Assembly: GCA_902462015.1 (NCBI GenBank) | Contig: CABPZV010000010.1 | Coordinates: 1-28,157, forward strand | Direction of reading: 5' to 3' | DNA: 28,157 bases | Source: an uncultured Eubacteriales bacterium | Lineage (GTDB): Bacteria; Bacillota; Clostridia; Oscillospirales; CAG-272 | Shown here: positions 6,663-14,377 of the stretch, piece after piece | Numbering within the stretch: the stretch's first letter is position 1 | Layout of the letters: each line of letters opens with the position of its first letter | Made by a program: the position numbers and the translations under genes | Notes under the pieces: generated by a model | Told to the model about the DNA's origin: nothing | Database searches by the model: none | Seen by the model: the letters and a program-made list of their open reading frames with translations, nothing else

Positions 6663-8411
6663 TTATTTTTTTGAGTTCTTTCCGGGGGACGAATGACGCG
6701 GGATAATCATTACCGAATCATCCGGAGATGTGTCTCCTTGTATATGGTTTACATCCCTTAATGCGTTTACAGTGGTACTGTACTTCTTTGCGATCTCCCA
6801 CAAACTTTCGCCGCGGTGAGGATAGTATATCAGGATCGGAGGCCGGCTCATCGGATCAAATTTTGATGCTTTGTCAAGAGCGACCTTATCGATTATTTCC
6901 TCGTCTGACACAGAGAATGCCGTGACGGAGAGTATAACCTCAAAGTCTGCATATACCGCAGCAGTGTCGGCGCGTCCATGAACGGTCTGGCAGGCGCAGG
7001 AAGCGGAAGAAATTATGTTTCCGGTCATTCCGTACCCGTCAAGCTCATTTTTAAACGGCGTTTCAAAACAAATTCCGCGGGTGTTTCCGTTGTCGTTTAT
7101 AATCATATAGATTTCTGCGGTTCCGGATATTGATATTCGGCATTTCTGTTCATCGAATGAAGATGATATTTCCTTAATTGTAGCGTGTGTATAAAGAACC
7201 GATGGGGCATGAGGAATTCTCGGCGCTTCTGTCAGCAGCGCTGGTTCTTCTCCGTCTTCTCCGGTTTTTTGCTCTGATGTCTGAACCGGGGATGATGCTG
7301 TACTTTCAAACGGGGTGCTGGCGTTTACTGAAAAGTTTGATGTCAGCACTCTGCTGAATTTGCAGAGCGGAACCTTTCTGTAGTCGGAATCGGTTTTGTA
7401 TTCTGTGGAATAGATGTCTCTGGTAAGCTCGGTGCTTGTTTCGGTCACACAGAATATCTCGGCCGAATAAGTGAAATCCAGCTCAATAATTTTTTTCTCG
7501 CCAAAGCTGTTTTCAGCCGCTTCAGCGGTAACTGCCGCAACTGTAATATGCGCCCAGCAGCATGTTTCGTCCTTTTCGGACGCAGCTTCTGGAGCGTCAA
7601 AGGTTTCCGCTATCGGCAGTTTCTTTTGAACCGACATGATTTCGCCGGTGTCCGATATGCACAGGCAGTTTGCTATAACCGAGCCGCGGAGCTGTATTGT
7701 GTCGTCGCTTTGCTTGCATTCCTCCGGAATTATAGAAATATTGCATGAAATAATATCGGCAATCGGAGGCAGAGAGCTCTCAATTTCTATATCATCGCTG
7801 AACCTCAGATCCTCTTCGAAAAAGCTTGTTTCGGAAATCGTTCTTACCGAATCGCTTTTTCTTTGAAGCGTTATAGATGTATCATATTCACCCTCGCCGG
7901 AAATATCAGGTTCAAATAATCTTTCAGCGGTAACACATATATCGGAGGTTATGCGGCATTTTGCACTTATTCTTCTCGGACCTATCAGCCTGTATGATAC
8001 AGAGCCGCATACAGGAAAGATATTTACCGTGTATGTGGTATCTTCTTCTCCCTTTTCCTGAGTGCAGATTGTGGGATCTCCGTCAAAGCTTCCGTCAAAA
8101 TTGATGCATTTCAGTTCGTTTTCTGATGTGATAAAGTATACTGTAAAGGTAACGCTGCCGCTGTATGTAATTTTTTCGTCCTCTGCGTATTTGTCGTTTA
8201 TCGATGGGGCGGCAGTCGCAAAAAGTATTTTTTCTGCATTTGAATAGTAATCCGGAAGAGAGATCTCAGCGCTGACTTCCTTTTCGTCCTTAACTGTGCA
8301 TACGGTGACAAGTCTGCAATCTCTTTTGTCCGATTGGGAAAAGACACTCGAAATTCCGGAATCAGGATTGATTTGCGGAATTACCGCTGCGCTTGTTTTT
8401 TTTGTTTCCAT
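6663..8411 (-). CDS. SPOCS (DUF3794) and LysM domain spore morphogenesis protein, SipL-like
   Basis: This 582-residue protein combines repeated beta-rich segments of the SPOCS/DUF3794 type (for example YTVNIFPVCGSVSYRLIGPRR, a family-like pattern) with a C-terminal LysM domain at about residues 530-575 (YPHRGESLWEIAKKYSTT, then a VNALRDVN helix). SipL in Clostridioides difficile has SPOCS-like regions plus LysM and tethers SpoIVA during spore coat assembly, so a coat-assembly role in the mother cell is inferred. ATG at 8411 (METKKTSAAV) has AAAGGAG eight bases upstream; the frame extends further upstream without a ribosome site. There is no signal peptide. A Ser/Glu/Thr-rich linker near residues 375-400 separates two halves. 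Convergent with the amidase, it has its own terminator at 6511-6543. Confidence 0.88.
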   Translation of the reverse strand: METKKTSAAVIPQINPDSGISSVFSQSDKRDCRLVTVCTVKDEKEVSAEISLPDYYSNAEKILFATAAPSINDKYAEDEKITYSGSVTFTVYFITSENELKCINFDGSFDGDPTICTQEKGEEDTTYTVNIFPVCGSVSYRLIGPRRISAKCRITSDICVTAERLFEPDISGEGEYDTSITLQRKSDSVRTISETSFFEEDLRFSDDIEIESSLPPIADIISCNISIIPEECKQSDDTIQLRGSVIANCLCISDTGEIMSVQKKLPIAETFDAPEAASEKDETCCWAHITVAAVTAEAAENSFGEKKIIELDFTYSAEIFCVTETSTELTRDIYSTEYKTDSDYRKVPLCKFSRVLTSNFSVNASTPFESTASSPVQTSEQKTGEDGEEPALLTEAPRIPHAPSVLYTHATIKEISSSFDEQKCRISISGTAEIYMIINDNGNTRGICFETPFKNELDGYGMTGNIISSASCACQTVHGRADTAAVYADFEVILSVTAFSVSDEEIIDKVALDKASKFDPMSRPPILIYYPHRGESLWEIAKKYSTTVNALRDVNHIQGDTSPDDSVMIIPRHSSPGKNSKK

Positions 8412-8541
8412 TTTGAATTCTCCTTTTACTATAAGTATAACTAAAAGCAACTGCAGATAAGTATAGGCTGTGTAAGTTGCGGAGCTGCTGTATAAAAAAT
8501 AGTCTTGTTTCATATTATGCAGGACATTTCAGATATATTCA

Positions 8542-8754
8542 TTGAAAACAAAAAAACCCGCTTCGCCGTGTATTCAGCAATTAAAAACCCTGCTCTCGCA
8601 AGGTAGGTGTCCTCCACTGCCAATTTGTACTCCCAACGTCCCGGTATGCCGTGGTGAGACGCATATAGCGCCTCAAGCTCAGGGCATCCGGGGAGGTCTG
8701 TATCCCTTAACTGTAATTGGACTCCTTTTAATAATTGTGGGTTTAATTAACTGA
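8542..8754 (+). CDS. Possible small protein with one C-terminal membrane helix
   Basis: The frame from a TTG at 8542 encodes 70 residues: a basic start, a Pro/Cys-rich middle (three cysteines near residues 23-36) and a hydrophobic C-terminal helix (YPLTVIGLLLIIVGLIN), the layout of a tail-anchored peptide. Upstream, TGTATAA and CATATTAT spaced by about 14 bases resemble a mother-cell sigma-E-type promoter, and the gene is divergent from the SPOCS/LysM gene, so a sporulation role is conceivable. Against it, the ribosome site (AGGA at 8521) is 17 bases from the TTG, there is no ATG, and no family was recognised. Treat as hypothetical. Confidence 0.4.
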   Translation: MKTKKPASPCIQQLKTLLSQGRCPPLPICTPNVPVCRGETHIAPQAQGIRGGLYPLTVIGLLLIIVGLIN

Positions 8755-8870
8755 AATATCACGAACGAAGCAGGATATAAGAGCCGCTGAATTTTCAAAT
8801 CAGGAAACAGCAATTATCACGTTTCAGGCATCTTTTTAAGCTTCGGTTCTGATTAATATTATGGTTCTTG

Positions 8871-8892
8871 TTTTTCAGATTATTCTGAAAAA
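8871..8892. terminator. Bidirectional A/T-flanked hairpin
   Basis: TTTTTCAGA at 8871-8879 pairs perfectly with TCTGAAAAA at 8884-8892 around TTAT. The A and T runs at the stem base make it a weak two-way terminator candidate for the small plus-strand frame ending at 8754 and for transcripts leaving BXL copy C. The rest of 8755-8938 shows no gene or other signal. Confidence 0.4.
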
Positions 8893-8938
8893 AACTGTTA
8901 AAGCTTATTGCGTATATCGGAAAATTACCAGTTTTTAT

Positions 8939-9137
8939 TTCAATAAGGGGCTTGCCCCGTCAAATGGCGTGGCAGCCATTCCAGTGGGAGATTGTATCTC
9001 CAACTGAATGGTGAAATGTAACCCGCCGCCTGAAAGGCGATCGCCGTTAGGGCGGCAGCTTTAATGGCGATTGCCTTAAGAGGCGACCATCATTAAGTCT
9101 GCCGCCTTAATGGTGGGACATCTTGCCTAAGTTATAA
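8939..9137 (-). repeat. BXL intergenic repeat, copy C
   Basis: A full-length copy of 199 bp, read on the minus strand from TTATAACTTAGGCAAGATG to GGGGCAAGCCCCTTATTGAA. It carries two long palindromic arms and a short CGCCTTTCAGGCG arm. In the first arm the third pair is A-T (CCACC...GATGG) where other copies have G-C. The end-1 edge overlaps the last codons of the DUF1292 gene: its TAA stop is 9132-9134, inside the TTATAA edge. The central hairpin is GTTGGAGA, TACAA, TCTCCCAC. Confidence 0.95.
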
Positions 9138-9488
9138 GTCATAATCAATTTCTCCGAAAAGTTCATTGTCGAATATTTCAGAAATATTGTTAAACTCATC
9201 ATCGTCATCGATTGTAACTAACATTTCTTCATTATTTTCACTAATTTCGGATTTGAGAATTACATATTCATCTTTATCGTTTTCTATAGGAATCAAAGCG
9301 TAGTATGTCTCTCCGTTAAGCTCCCTGGTACCGGCAAGCTCAAACCGAGCTTCATTACCCTCTTCATCGGTGAGGGTATAGATTTCATCCTCTATATCCT
9401 CAATATCGTCAGGTTCGCCGGCAGAATCGCTGACGGGCTCCTCATCTGGTAAATTGTTCATAAATTCTTCGTTGTTATTATCAGACAT
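9132..9488 (-). CDS. DUF1292 family acidic protein
   Basis: This 118-residue, very acidic protein has the DUF1292 domain in the middle: IYTLTDEEGNEARFELAGT, then an ELNGETYYALIPIE strand pair and EYVILKSE. Such proteins are common in Bacillota as small unnamed proteins, often near ruvX and mltG; the function is unknown. The N-terminal 35 residues are Asp/Glu/Pro-rich and probably disordered. The ribosome site GAAAGG lies about 14 bases before the ATG. The last two residues and the TAA stop fall in the edge of BXL copy C, so the C-terminus may have been defined by the repeat. The neighbouring genes here are a ferredoxin and a radical SAM gene, not the usual partners. Confidence 0.85.
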   Translation of the reverse strand: MSDNNNEEFMNNLPDEEPVSDSAGEPDDIEDIEDEIYTLTDEEGNEARFELAGTRELNGETYYALIPIENDKDEYVILKSEISENNEEMLVTIDDDDEFNNISEIFDNELFGEIDYDL

Positions 9489-9615
9489 TTAAATACCATT
9501 CCTTTCAGGCAATACTTACCGGAAATTACAATAGACTGCCCACCTTACGATTAAAACGGCAGGCGTTTTAAAAATACTTTAAACTTTAATAAGAATAATA
9601 TGCAATAGTCGGAGA

Positions 9616-9789
9616 TTATTTATGCGCCGCATCTACCGGACAGACAGAAGCACAGATTCCACAGTCGAGACATTTTTCAGTGTCTATGCTGAATTTTCCT
9701 GCCTCGCTGATTATAACGGCGTCCGCCGGACATTCGACGTCGCAGGTTCCGCACGCGATACATTTCTCTCTGTCAATCTGATGTGCCAT
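9616..9789 (-). CDS. Small 2[4Fe-4S] ferredoxin
   Basis: This 57-residue bacterial ferredoxin has two complete cluster motifs: CIACGTCDVECP near residues 10-21 and CLDCGICASVCP near 40-51, each with the C-x2-C-x2-C-x3-C-P spacing, and internal pseudo-twofold symmetry. It would carry single electrons at low potential in the cytosol. The start ATG at 9787-9789 has AAAGGA 11 bases upstream, and the stop is TAA at 9616-9618. It lies 124 bp downstream of the radical SAM gene on the same strand. It may therefore supply the electron that reduces the SAM cluster, though such ferredoxins serve many partners. A plus-strand open frame across the same bases is only its shadow. Confidence 0.95.
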   Translation of the reverse strand: MAHQIDREKCIACGTCDVECPADAVIISEAGKFSIDTEKCLDCGICASVCPVDAAHK

Positions 9790-9913
9790 ATCAAATCAAT
9801 TCCTTTCCGATTCTGCAAAGGAATTTTTTAATACAGTACCAAGTGTACGCGATATCTGATTAAAAAATACCTGCTTATTATCATAACGATAAATTTTATC
9901 TTAACTAAAGTAT

Positions 9914-11461
9914 TTAACTTTTGACCTTTGCTCTCTTGCTGTGCTTGATTACACGGAGCTTCATGTATACCTTGGGAAGATGATTTACAAGAAAATCTTT
10001 AAGCGAGTTGCGTACCTTTGTATAGCCGTCATGTAAGGATACAAGAAATTTGTAGGGAACATGAGGATTTGTTACCCGCCAGTCAAGAAAGCGTTCATAT
10101 GTCTTTCCTATTTTTCCGGGGAGCTTGAACGCAAGCTTATATCGGCGCACAAAATGCATGAAATATGCTTCTATAAACAGAACCTGTTCCTCCGGAAACT
10201 GCGGCTGAATCAGCGGAACGCGCCGTTTTGTAAAATCTCCTTCCGGAATGAATCCGGCTTCTTTTGAAATTTCATAAAGGGGAGTTCCTTCATACGGATA
10301 AAAAATATTGGGAATAACCCTGTCGCTTTTGATTTTTGCATTCAGCTTAATGGTTTTGAGGGCTCTGTGTATATCCTCATACGGCAGGCCTATAATATTA
10401 TAAGTAAGCTGTGATATGCCGTACTTGTGAAACCAGTTTGAACAGTTGATTATCATTTCATCTGTCTGGTACCGCCGCAGATACTTGAAGCGCATCTCCT
10501 GGTCCCCGCTTTCAAGTCCCATATCTATAGTGTAAAAGCCTGCTTCCTTCATCTTTTTTACAGTATCTTCGGTCAGAATGTCAAACCTGATGTTTCCGGT
10601 ACAGGGGAGACCGATTTCCTTTTTATACATCTCTATAAAGGTGTCGAACCAATCCGGAAACATGTTAAATATTGCGTCTCTGAAGTTTATAAATTTTATA
10701 TAAGGGCGTGTAGAGAGCAATGTTTTAAGATATAAAATCGCATTTTCCGGAGATCGGAAGCGGGCATAAATTTTTTTGTTGGGATATACCTTGCGAAAAT
10801 TTCCGTTTCCGCAATACGTACAGTTGTAAAAACATCCGCGGCTCACGATCACGATTGCAGTGCCAACCTTTGAGGATTCGAGATTATCATAATCAAACAG
10901 GTCAAAATCCGGAATCGGAATCTGATCCAAATCTGAGAAAAGCGGCCTTATAGGATTGTGTTTGAACGAGCCGTCCGGCATTTTAAAGTAGAGACTCTGC
11001 ACGCCGGTGTAGTCCTCTCCGTCACGCATTTTGTCGCAGAGCTCAAGCTCCGCATACTCTCCGTCTCCGACGCAGACGCAGTCCACTCCTTCGACGGCAA
11101 GAACCTCATCAGGAACAAGCGTCGGATGATAGCTTCCGCAGATTATAAAAGTGTCAGGATATACTTCCTTTGTCCATTTTATATACAGCTGGCAGTCAGG
11201 AAAAGCAGTTGTACGGATGGAAAATCCGATAATATCAAATTCTCCCATTTCCCGCAGTCTTGCTTTAAAGGCTTCCTCAGTATGAAGGTTGAGAAGATGC
11301 ATTAGCTTAACATCATGTCCCCCTTGCTTGAGAACCGCAGAAATTGATGCCAGACCTTCACTGTAGTTACCGCCGCTTGTTCGTCTTGAAGCATCTCTGT
11401 CCGTGTAGTCGGGGTAGACAAGCAGCATACGTGCAGGGCGTCCGCCCAAATTTTTCAACAT
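9914..11461 (-). CDS. Radical SAM protein with N-terminal B12-binding-type domain
   Basis: This is a 515-residue cytosolic enzyme. Residues about 11-150 form a cobalamin-binding-like Rossmann domain (RMLLVYPDY; DIIGFSIRTT; FIICGSYHPT; VCVGDGE), but the DxHxxG cobalamin histidine motif is absent, as in many class B radical SAM enzymes that bind base-off B12. The SAM cluster motif is CFYNCTYC with Cys210, Cys214 and Cys217. Later motifs include a GLESG-type SAM-binding segment (IDMGLESGDQ) and the Gly-Leu-Pro turn IIGLPYED. The ATG at 11461 (MLKNLGGRPA) has AAGGA 11 bases upstream; the frame extends 90 bases further to a TTG with no ribosome site. The substrate is unknown; methyltransferase or ring-forming chemistry is typical of the family. 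The ferredoxin gene follows. Confidence 0.9.
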   Translation of the reverse strand: MLKNLGGRPARMLLVYPDYTDRDASRRTSGGNYSEGLASISAVLKQGGHDVKLMHLLNLHTEEAFKARLREMGEFDIIGFSIRTTAFPDCQLYIKWTKEVYPDTFIICGSYHPTLVPDEVLAVEGVDCVCVGDGEYAELELCDKMRDGEDYTGVQSLYFKMPDGSFKHNPIRPLFSDLDQIPIPDFDLFDYDNLESSKVGTAIVIVSRGCFYNCTYCGNGNFRKVYPNKKIYARFRSPENAILYLKTLLSTRPYIKFINFRDAIFNMFPDWFDTFIEMYKKEIGLPCTGNIRFDILTEDTVKKMKEAGFYTIDMGLESGDQEMRFKYLRRYQTDEMIINCSNWFHKYGISQLTYNIIGLPYEDIHRALKTIKLNAKIKSDRVIPNIFYPYEGTPLYEISKEAGFIPEGDFTKRRVPLIQPQFPEEQVLFIEAYFMHFVRRYKLAFKLPGKIGKTYERFLDWRVTNPHVPYKFLVSLHDGYTKVRNSLKDFLVNHLPKVYMKLRVIKHSKRAKVKS

Positions 11462-11621
11462 TTGTTTTTCATTCCTTTTATTTCTGAACAGACCGTTTCC
11501 GAATGAGTTTCGGCTATGACCTGCTGATCTGTTTTTATATTCGGCGAACAATTTATATTTCAGAACATATTAATTATAATATAAGAATTAAAAAATGTCA
11601 AGAAATAATTGAGAAAAACTA

Positions 11622-11650
11622 TTTACAAGACAAGGAAAAACAGATATAAT
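11622..11650 (+). promoter_or_regulatory. Sigma-A promoter for cysE-cysS
   Basis: TTTACA at 11622-11627 and TATAAT at 11645-11650 are separated by exactly 17 bases. The predicted start is near 11657, leaving about 235 bases of leader before cysE. Confidence 0.88.
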
Positions 11651-11656
11651 ATACAA

Positions 11657-11892
11657 TAAGGAAATTTTTATACATATATCTGTATAAAACCGAATGATGA
11701 GTCTGACTGATAAACAGTGTCTTATCGACAATGGGGTTACCTGTCTGTAATGATAGCCGGCGACGATATCGGAGTATGTCAGACGCAGGCAAAATCTCTA
11801 AGTCTGTACGAAAGGTATGGTCATAAGTCTGAAATAAAATCCTTCATACTGTGTCCGGGGACACAGTATGTACGAAAGGCATGGTCATAATT
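11657..11892 (+). promoter_or_regulatory. Long cysE leader with hairpin, direct repeats and two short frames
   Basis: The leader holds a perfect palindrome at 11845-11870 (CATACTGTGTCC, GG, GGACACAGTATG) ending just before the cysE ribosome site AAAGG. Two short frames overlap: ATG 11694 to TAA 11750 (18 residues, two Cys codons) and ATG 11750 to TAA 11890 (46 residues, two Cys codons), the second ending two bases before the cysE ATG at 11893. The first lacks a ribosome site. No T-box sequence (AGGGTGG..ACC) and no SAM-riboswitch pattern was seen. A translation-coupled cysteine sensor is possible but speculative; the second frame crosses a repeat and may be accidental. Confidence 0.45.
11807..11890 (+). 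repeat. Leader-type repeat (family 2) with internal duplication, before cysE
   Basis: TACGAAAGGTATGGTCATAA at 11807-11826 is repeated with one change at 11871-11890, a 64-base offset. Between the two copies are a GTCTGAAATAAAATCCTT block and the palindrome at 11845-11870. The block ATAAGTCTGAAATAAAA and the second TATGTA..AAAGG.CATGGT.ATAA unit match the sequence before the cytidine-deaminase-like gene. The second AAAGG is the cysE Shine-Dalgarno. Confidence 0.8.
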
Positions 11893-12834
11893 ATGAGTAT
11901 CCCGGAAAATGATAATGTTAAAAGAAAAAAATTTTATATAAAATGCAAGGACTGCTCCTCCCGTGAAAACTGCGGCTTCGCGGCCGGGGCTGAGAAGGTA
12001 TACCGCTTTACGCGCGGAATTGTCAGCGAGCTTCGCTGCGATGTAGAGTCTGTTATGGAGCGCGATCCGGCCGCTAAAACCAAGACCGAAGTGATTCTGC
12101 TTTATTCGGGAGTCCATGCGGTCGCCGCGTACAGGGTCGCTCATGCTCTTCAGAAAAGAGGGCACGAATTTGCGGCGCGCCTGATAAGCCAGACAGCCCG
12201 GCATTTTACCGGCATTGAAATACATCCTGCGGCTACAATAGGGCGCGGACTTTTTATCGACCACGGCTCAGGAGTTGTTATTGGAGAAACTGCTGAAATC
12301 GGCGATTACTGCACACTTTATCAGGGTGTTACTCTCGGCGGAACGGGAAAGCACACCGGCAAGCGCCATCCTACTCTCGGCAATAATGTAATGGTAGGAG
12401 CCGGAGCAAAGGTTCTCGGACCGTTTAAAATCGGAGATAATTCAAAAATAGCTGCCGGGGCAGTGGTTCTGCATGAGGTTCCTTCGGACAGCACCGCCGT
12501 CGGAATTCCGGCTCATGTCGTAAAGCGCGGCAGTGTACGCGTCGAGGAAACGGATCTTGACCAGGTGCATATACCAGACCCGGTCGCCCAGGAGCTTGCG
12601 CAGCTTAAAGAGCGGATTGCGGCGCTTGAAGCCGCTTTGGCGGCGGAGAAGGAAGGAGCAGCATCCGAAAAGAAGACTGAACGCGGCGGCTTATCTGATT
12701 TGGGGGCCAAAGCTGAAGGGGAGAACGGCGGCTTTTCTGCGAGTGACGACGGAAGTATTTTTTGCTCAGGAAACTTGGGCGCAGATAAGGACGGGGACTT
12801 TCGCGAAAAATACGGCATGGATGAAAACAGCTGA
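11893..12834 (+). CDS. cysE: Serine O-acetyltransferase with Cys-rich head and extended tail
   Basis: CysE transfers acetyl from acetyl-CoA to L-serine, the first step of cysteine synthesis. Of the 313 residues, about 50-215 form the family core: an N-terminal helical part (LLYSGVHAVAAYRVAHAL), then left-handed beta-helix hexapeptides with the catalytic HPAATIGRGLFIDHGSG (His124), VIGETAEIGDY and TLGGTGK. Two additions are unusual: a CKDCSSRENC cluster at residues 18-27, and about 75 residues after LAQLKERIAALEAALAAEKE, a short coiled coil followed by a Gly/Asp/Ser-rich tail. ATG at 11893 is preferred; ATG 11881 is one base from AAAGG. cysS follows by 32 bp, the same pairing as in Bacillus. 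Feedback inhibition by cysteine is typical of the family, but the tail differs from E. coli. Confidence 0.95.
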   Translation: MSIPENDNVKRKKFYIKCKDCSSRENCGFAAGAEKVYRFTRGIVSELRCDVESVMERDPAAKTKTEVILLYSGVHAVAAYRVAHALQKRGHEFAARLISQTARHFTGIEIHPAATIGRGLFIDHGSGVVIGETAEIGDYCTLYQGVTLGGTGKHTGKRHPTLGNNVMVGAGAKVLGPFKIGDNSKIAAGAVVLHEVPSDSTAVGIPAHVVKRGSVRVEETDLDQVHIPDPVAQELAQLKERIAALEAALAAEKEGAASEKKTERGGLSDLGAKAEGENGGFSASDDGSIFCSGNLGADKDGDFREKYGMDENS

Positions 12835-12866
12835 ACTGTCGGAAAAATGAAAGGATATAAAAACTG

Positions 12867-14303
12867 ATGAAGCTTTATAATTCTCTTACAAGAAAAAAAG
12901 ATGAATTTATTCCGCATGAGCAGGGAATTGTAAAAATGTATACCTGCGGACCGACGGTTTACCATTTTGCTCATATAGGAAACCTCCGCACATATATAAT
13001 GGAGGATGTTCTTGAAAAGTATCTTCGTTATACAGGACTTGAAGTAAGGCGTACAATGAATATAACCGATGTCGGCCATCTTTCGAGCGACGCCGACGAG
13101 GGTGAGGATAAAATGCTTAAAGGCGCGCAGCGTGAGCATAAAACCGTGATGGAAATTGCAAAATATTATACAGACGCGTTTGTTTCAGACTGCCGCAGCC
13201 TGAATATCCGCTGGCCTGATACTGTAGTTCCGGCGACCTCACGTATTTCCGACTATATAAAAATGGTAGGCAGTCTTATCGAAAAGGGATATGCATACGA
13301 GGCCGGAGGAAACATTTATTTTGATACTTCAAAGCTTGACGAGTATTACGTTTTTAATAAGCATGACAGCGAAGACCTTGAGGTGGGAGTGCGCGACGGG
13401 GTAGAACGCGACGACAACAAACGGAACAAAAGCGATTTTGTACTGTGGTTTACCAAGTCGAAGTTTGAAGACCAGGAGCTTAAATGGGAGAGCCCGTGGG
13501 GGCTGGGATATCCCGGCTGGCATATCGAATGCTCGGCTATAAGCATCGGGACGCTCGGAGAGTATCTCGACATTCACTGCGGAGGCATCGACAATGCTTT
13601 TCCTCATCATACCAATGAAATCGCCCAGAGCGAAGCTTATTTGGGACATAAATGGTGCAATTACTGGTTCCATGTTTTTCATTTGAATAATGACGATGGC
13701 AAAATGAGTAAATCCAGCGGGGAATTTCTTACGGTACCCCTTTTGCGTGAAAAGGGGTACGATCCGATGGCGTACCGCCTTTTCTGTCTTTGCTCTCATT
13801 ACAGAAAGGTGCTTGTCTTTTCATGGGACGCGCTTGACAATGCCGCGACGGCATATGAAAAGCTTGTTTCGCGGATTTCTGTACTTCTCTCTGACTGTCC
13901 TGATCTTCCGGAGGAGACTGACGCTTCCGATTCGGAAAAATCGGAAGCTCTCCGCGAAGAATTTGCCGCTGCGATGGATAACGATTTGAATACGTCTCTT
14001 GCGGTGACCGCCCTTTACGATGTTTTGAAATCCGACTGCAGCTCTGCGTCTAAGCTTCGGCTAATCGCTGATTTTGATTCCGTCCTTTCTCTTGATCTGT
14101 TAAAAGCGGCGGAACGCCTGCTTGCAGCTCAGAAGAATACGGCCGGCGAGGCCGATGCAGATATTCTTGCGAGAATCGAAGCGCGTGCTGAAGCGAAGAA
14201 ATTTAAGAATTATGTCGAGGCAGACCGTATCCGCGCCGAGCTTCTTGAAGAAGGAATCGTTCTTGAAGATACAAAGGACGGAACAAAGTTCAGGAGAATA
14301 TGA
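12867..14303 (+). CDS. cysS: Cysteinyl-tRNA synthetase
   Basis: This 478-residue class I aminoacyl-tRNA synthetase charges tRNA-Cys in the cytosol. TCGPTVYHFAHIGN near residues 26-39 holds the zinc cysteine (Cys27) and the HIGH-type motif (HIGN). WHIECSAIS and FPHHTNE carry the remaining zinc ligands, and DDGKMSKSSGEF holds the KMSKS loop. The C-terminal part has the DALR-like helical domain and the small basic anticodon-binding end (KFKNYVEADRIRAELLEEG). Length is normal. AAAGGA lies 11 bases before the ATG. It forms an operon with cysE, which links cysteine supply to charging. Confidence 0.98.
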   Translation: MKLYNSLTRKKDEFIPHEQGIVKMYTCGPTVYHFAHIGNLRTYIMEDVLEKYLRYTGLEVRRTMNITDVGHLSSDADEGEDKMLKGAQREHKTVMEIAKYYTDAFVSDCRSLNIRWPDTVVPATSRISDYIKMVGSLIEKGYAYEAGGNIYFDTSKLDEYYVFNKHDSEDLEVGVRDGVERDDNKRNKSDFVLWFTKSKFEDQELKWESPWGLGYPGWHIECSAISIGTLGEYLDIHCGGIDNAFPHHTNEIAQSEAYLGHKWCNYWFHVFHLNNDDGKMSKSSGEFLTVPLLREKGYDPMAYRLFCLCSHYRKVLVFSWDALDNAATAYEKLVSRISVLLSDCPDLPEETDASDSEKSEALREEFAAAMDNDLNTSLAVTALYDVLKSDCSSASKLRLIADFDSVLSLDLLKAAERLLAAQKNTAGEADADILARIEARAEAKKFKNYVEADRIRAELLEEGIVLEDTKDGTKFRRI

Positions 14304-14377
14304 TCCTGCCGCTTCAGGTACGGGCAGTATCTGCAAAGCCTTTAAATGTTTATGAAAGGTAAAATCAGATTTATAAT

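Noticed and set aside
11657..11892. T-box riboswitch for cysE-cysS
   Set aside because: No AGGGTGG..ACCGCG T-box sequence, no specifier-loop arrangement and no terminator/antiterminator pair in the leader.
11821..12264. Minus-strand open frame crossing the family 2 repeat into cysE
   Set aside because: Mostly antisense to cysE; the repeat part gives chance-coding strings and no protein family.
12513..13139. Minus-strand open frame of 208 codons
   Set aside because: Antisense to the cysE tail and the cysS start, both secure genes; the Ser/Pro-rich product is a shadow of the opposite frame.
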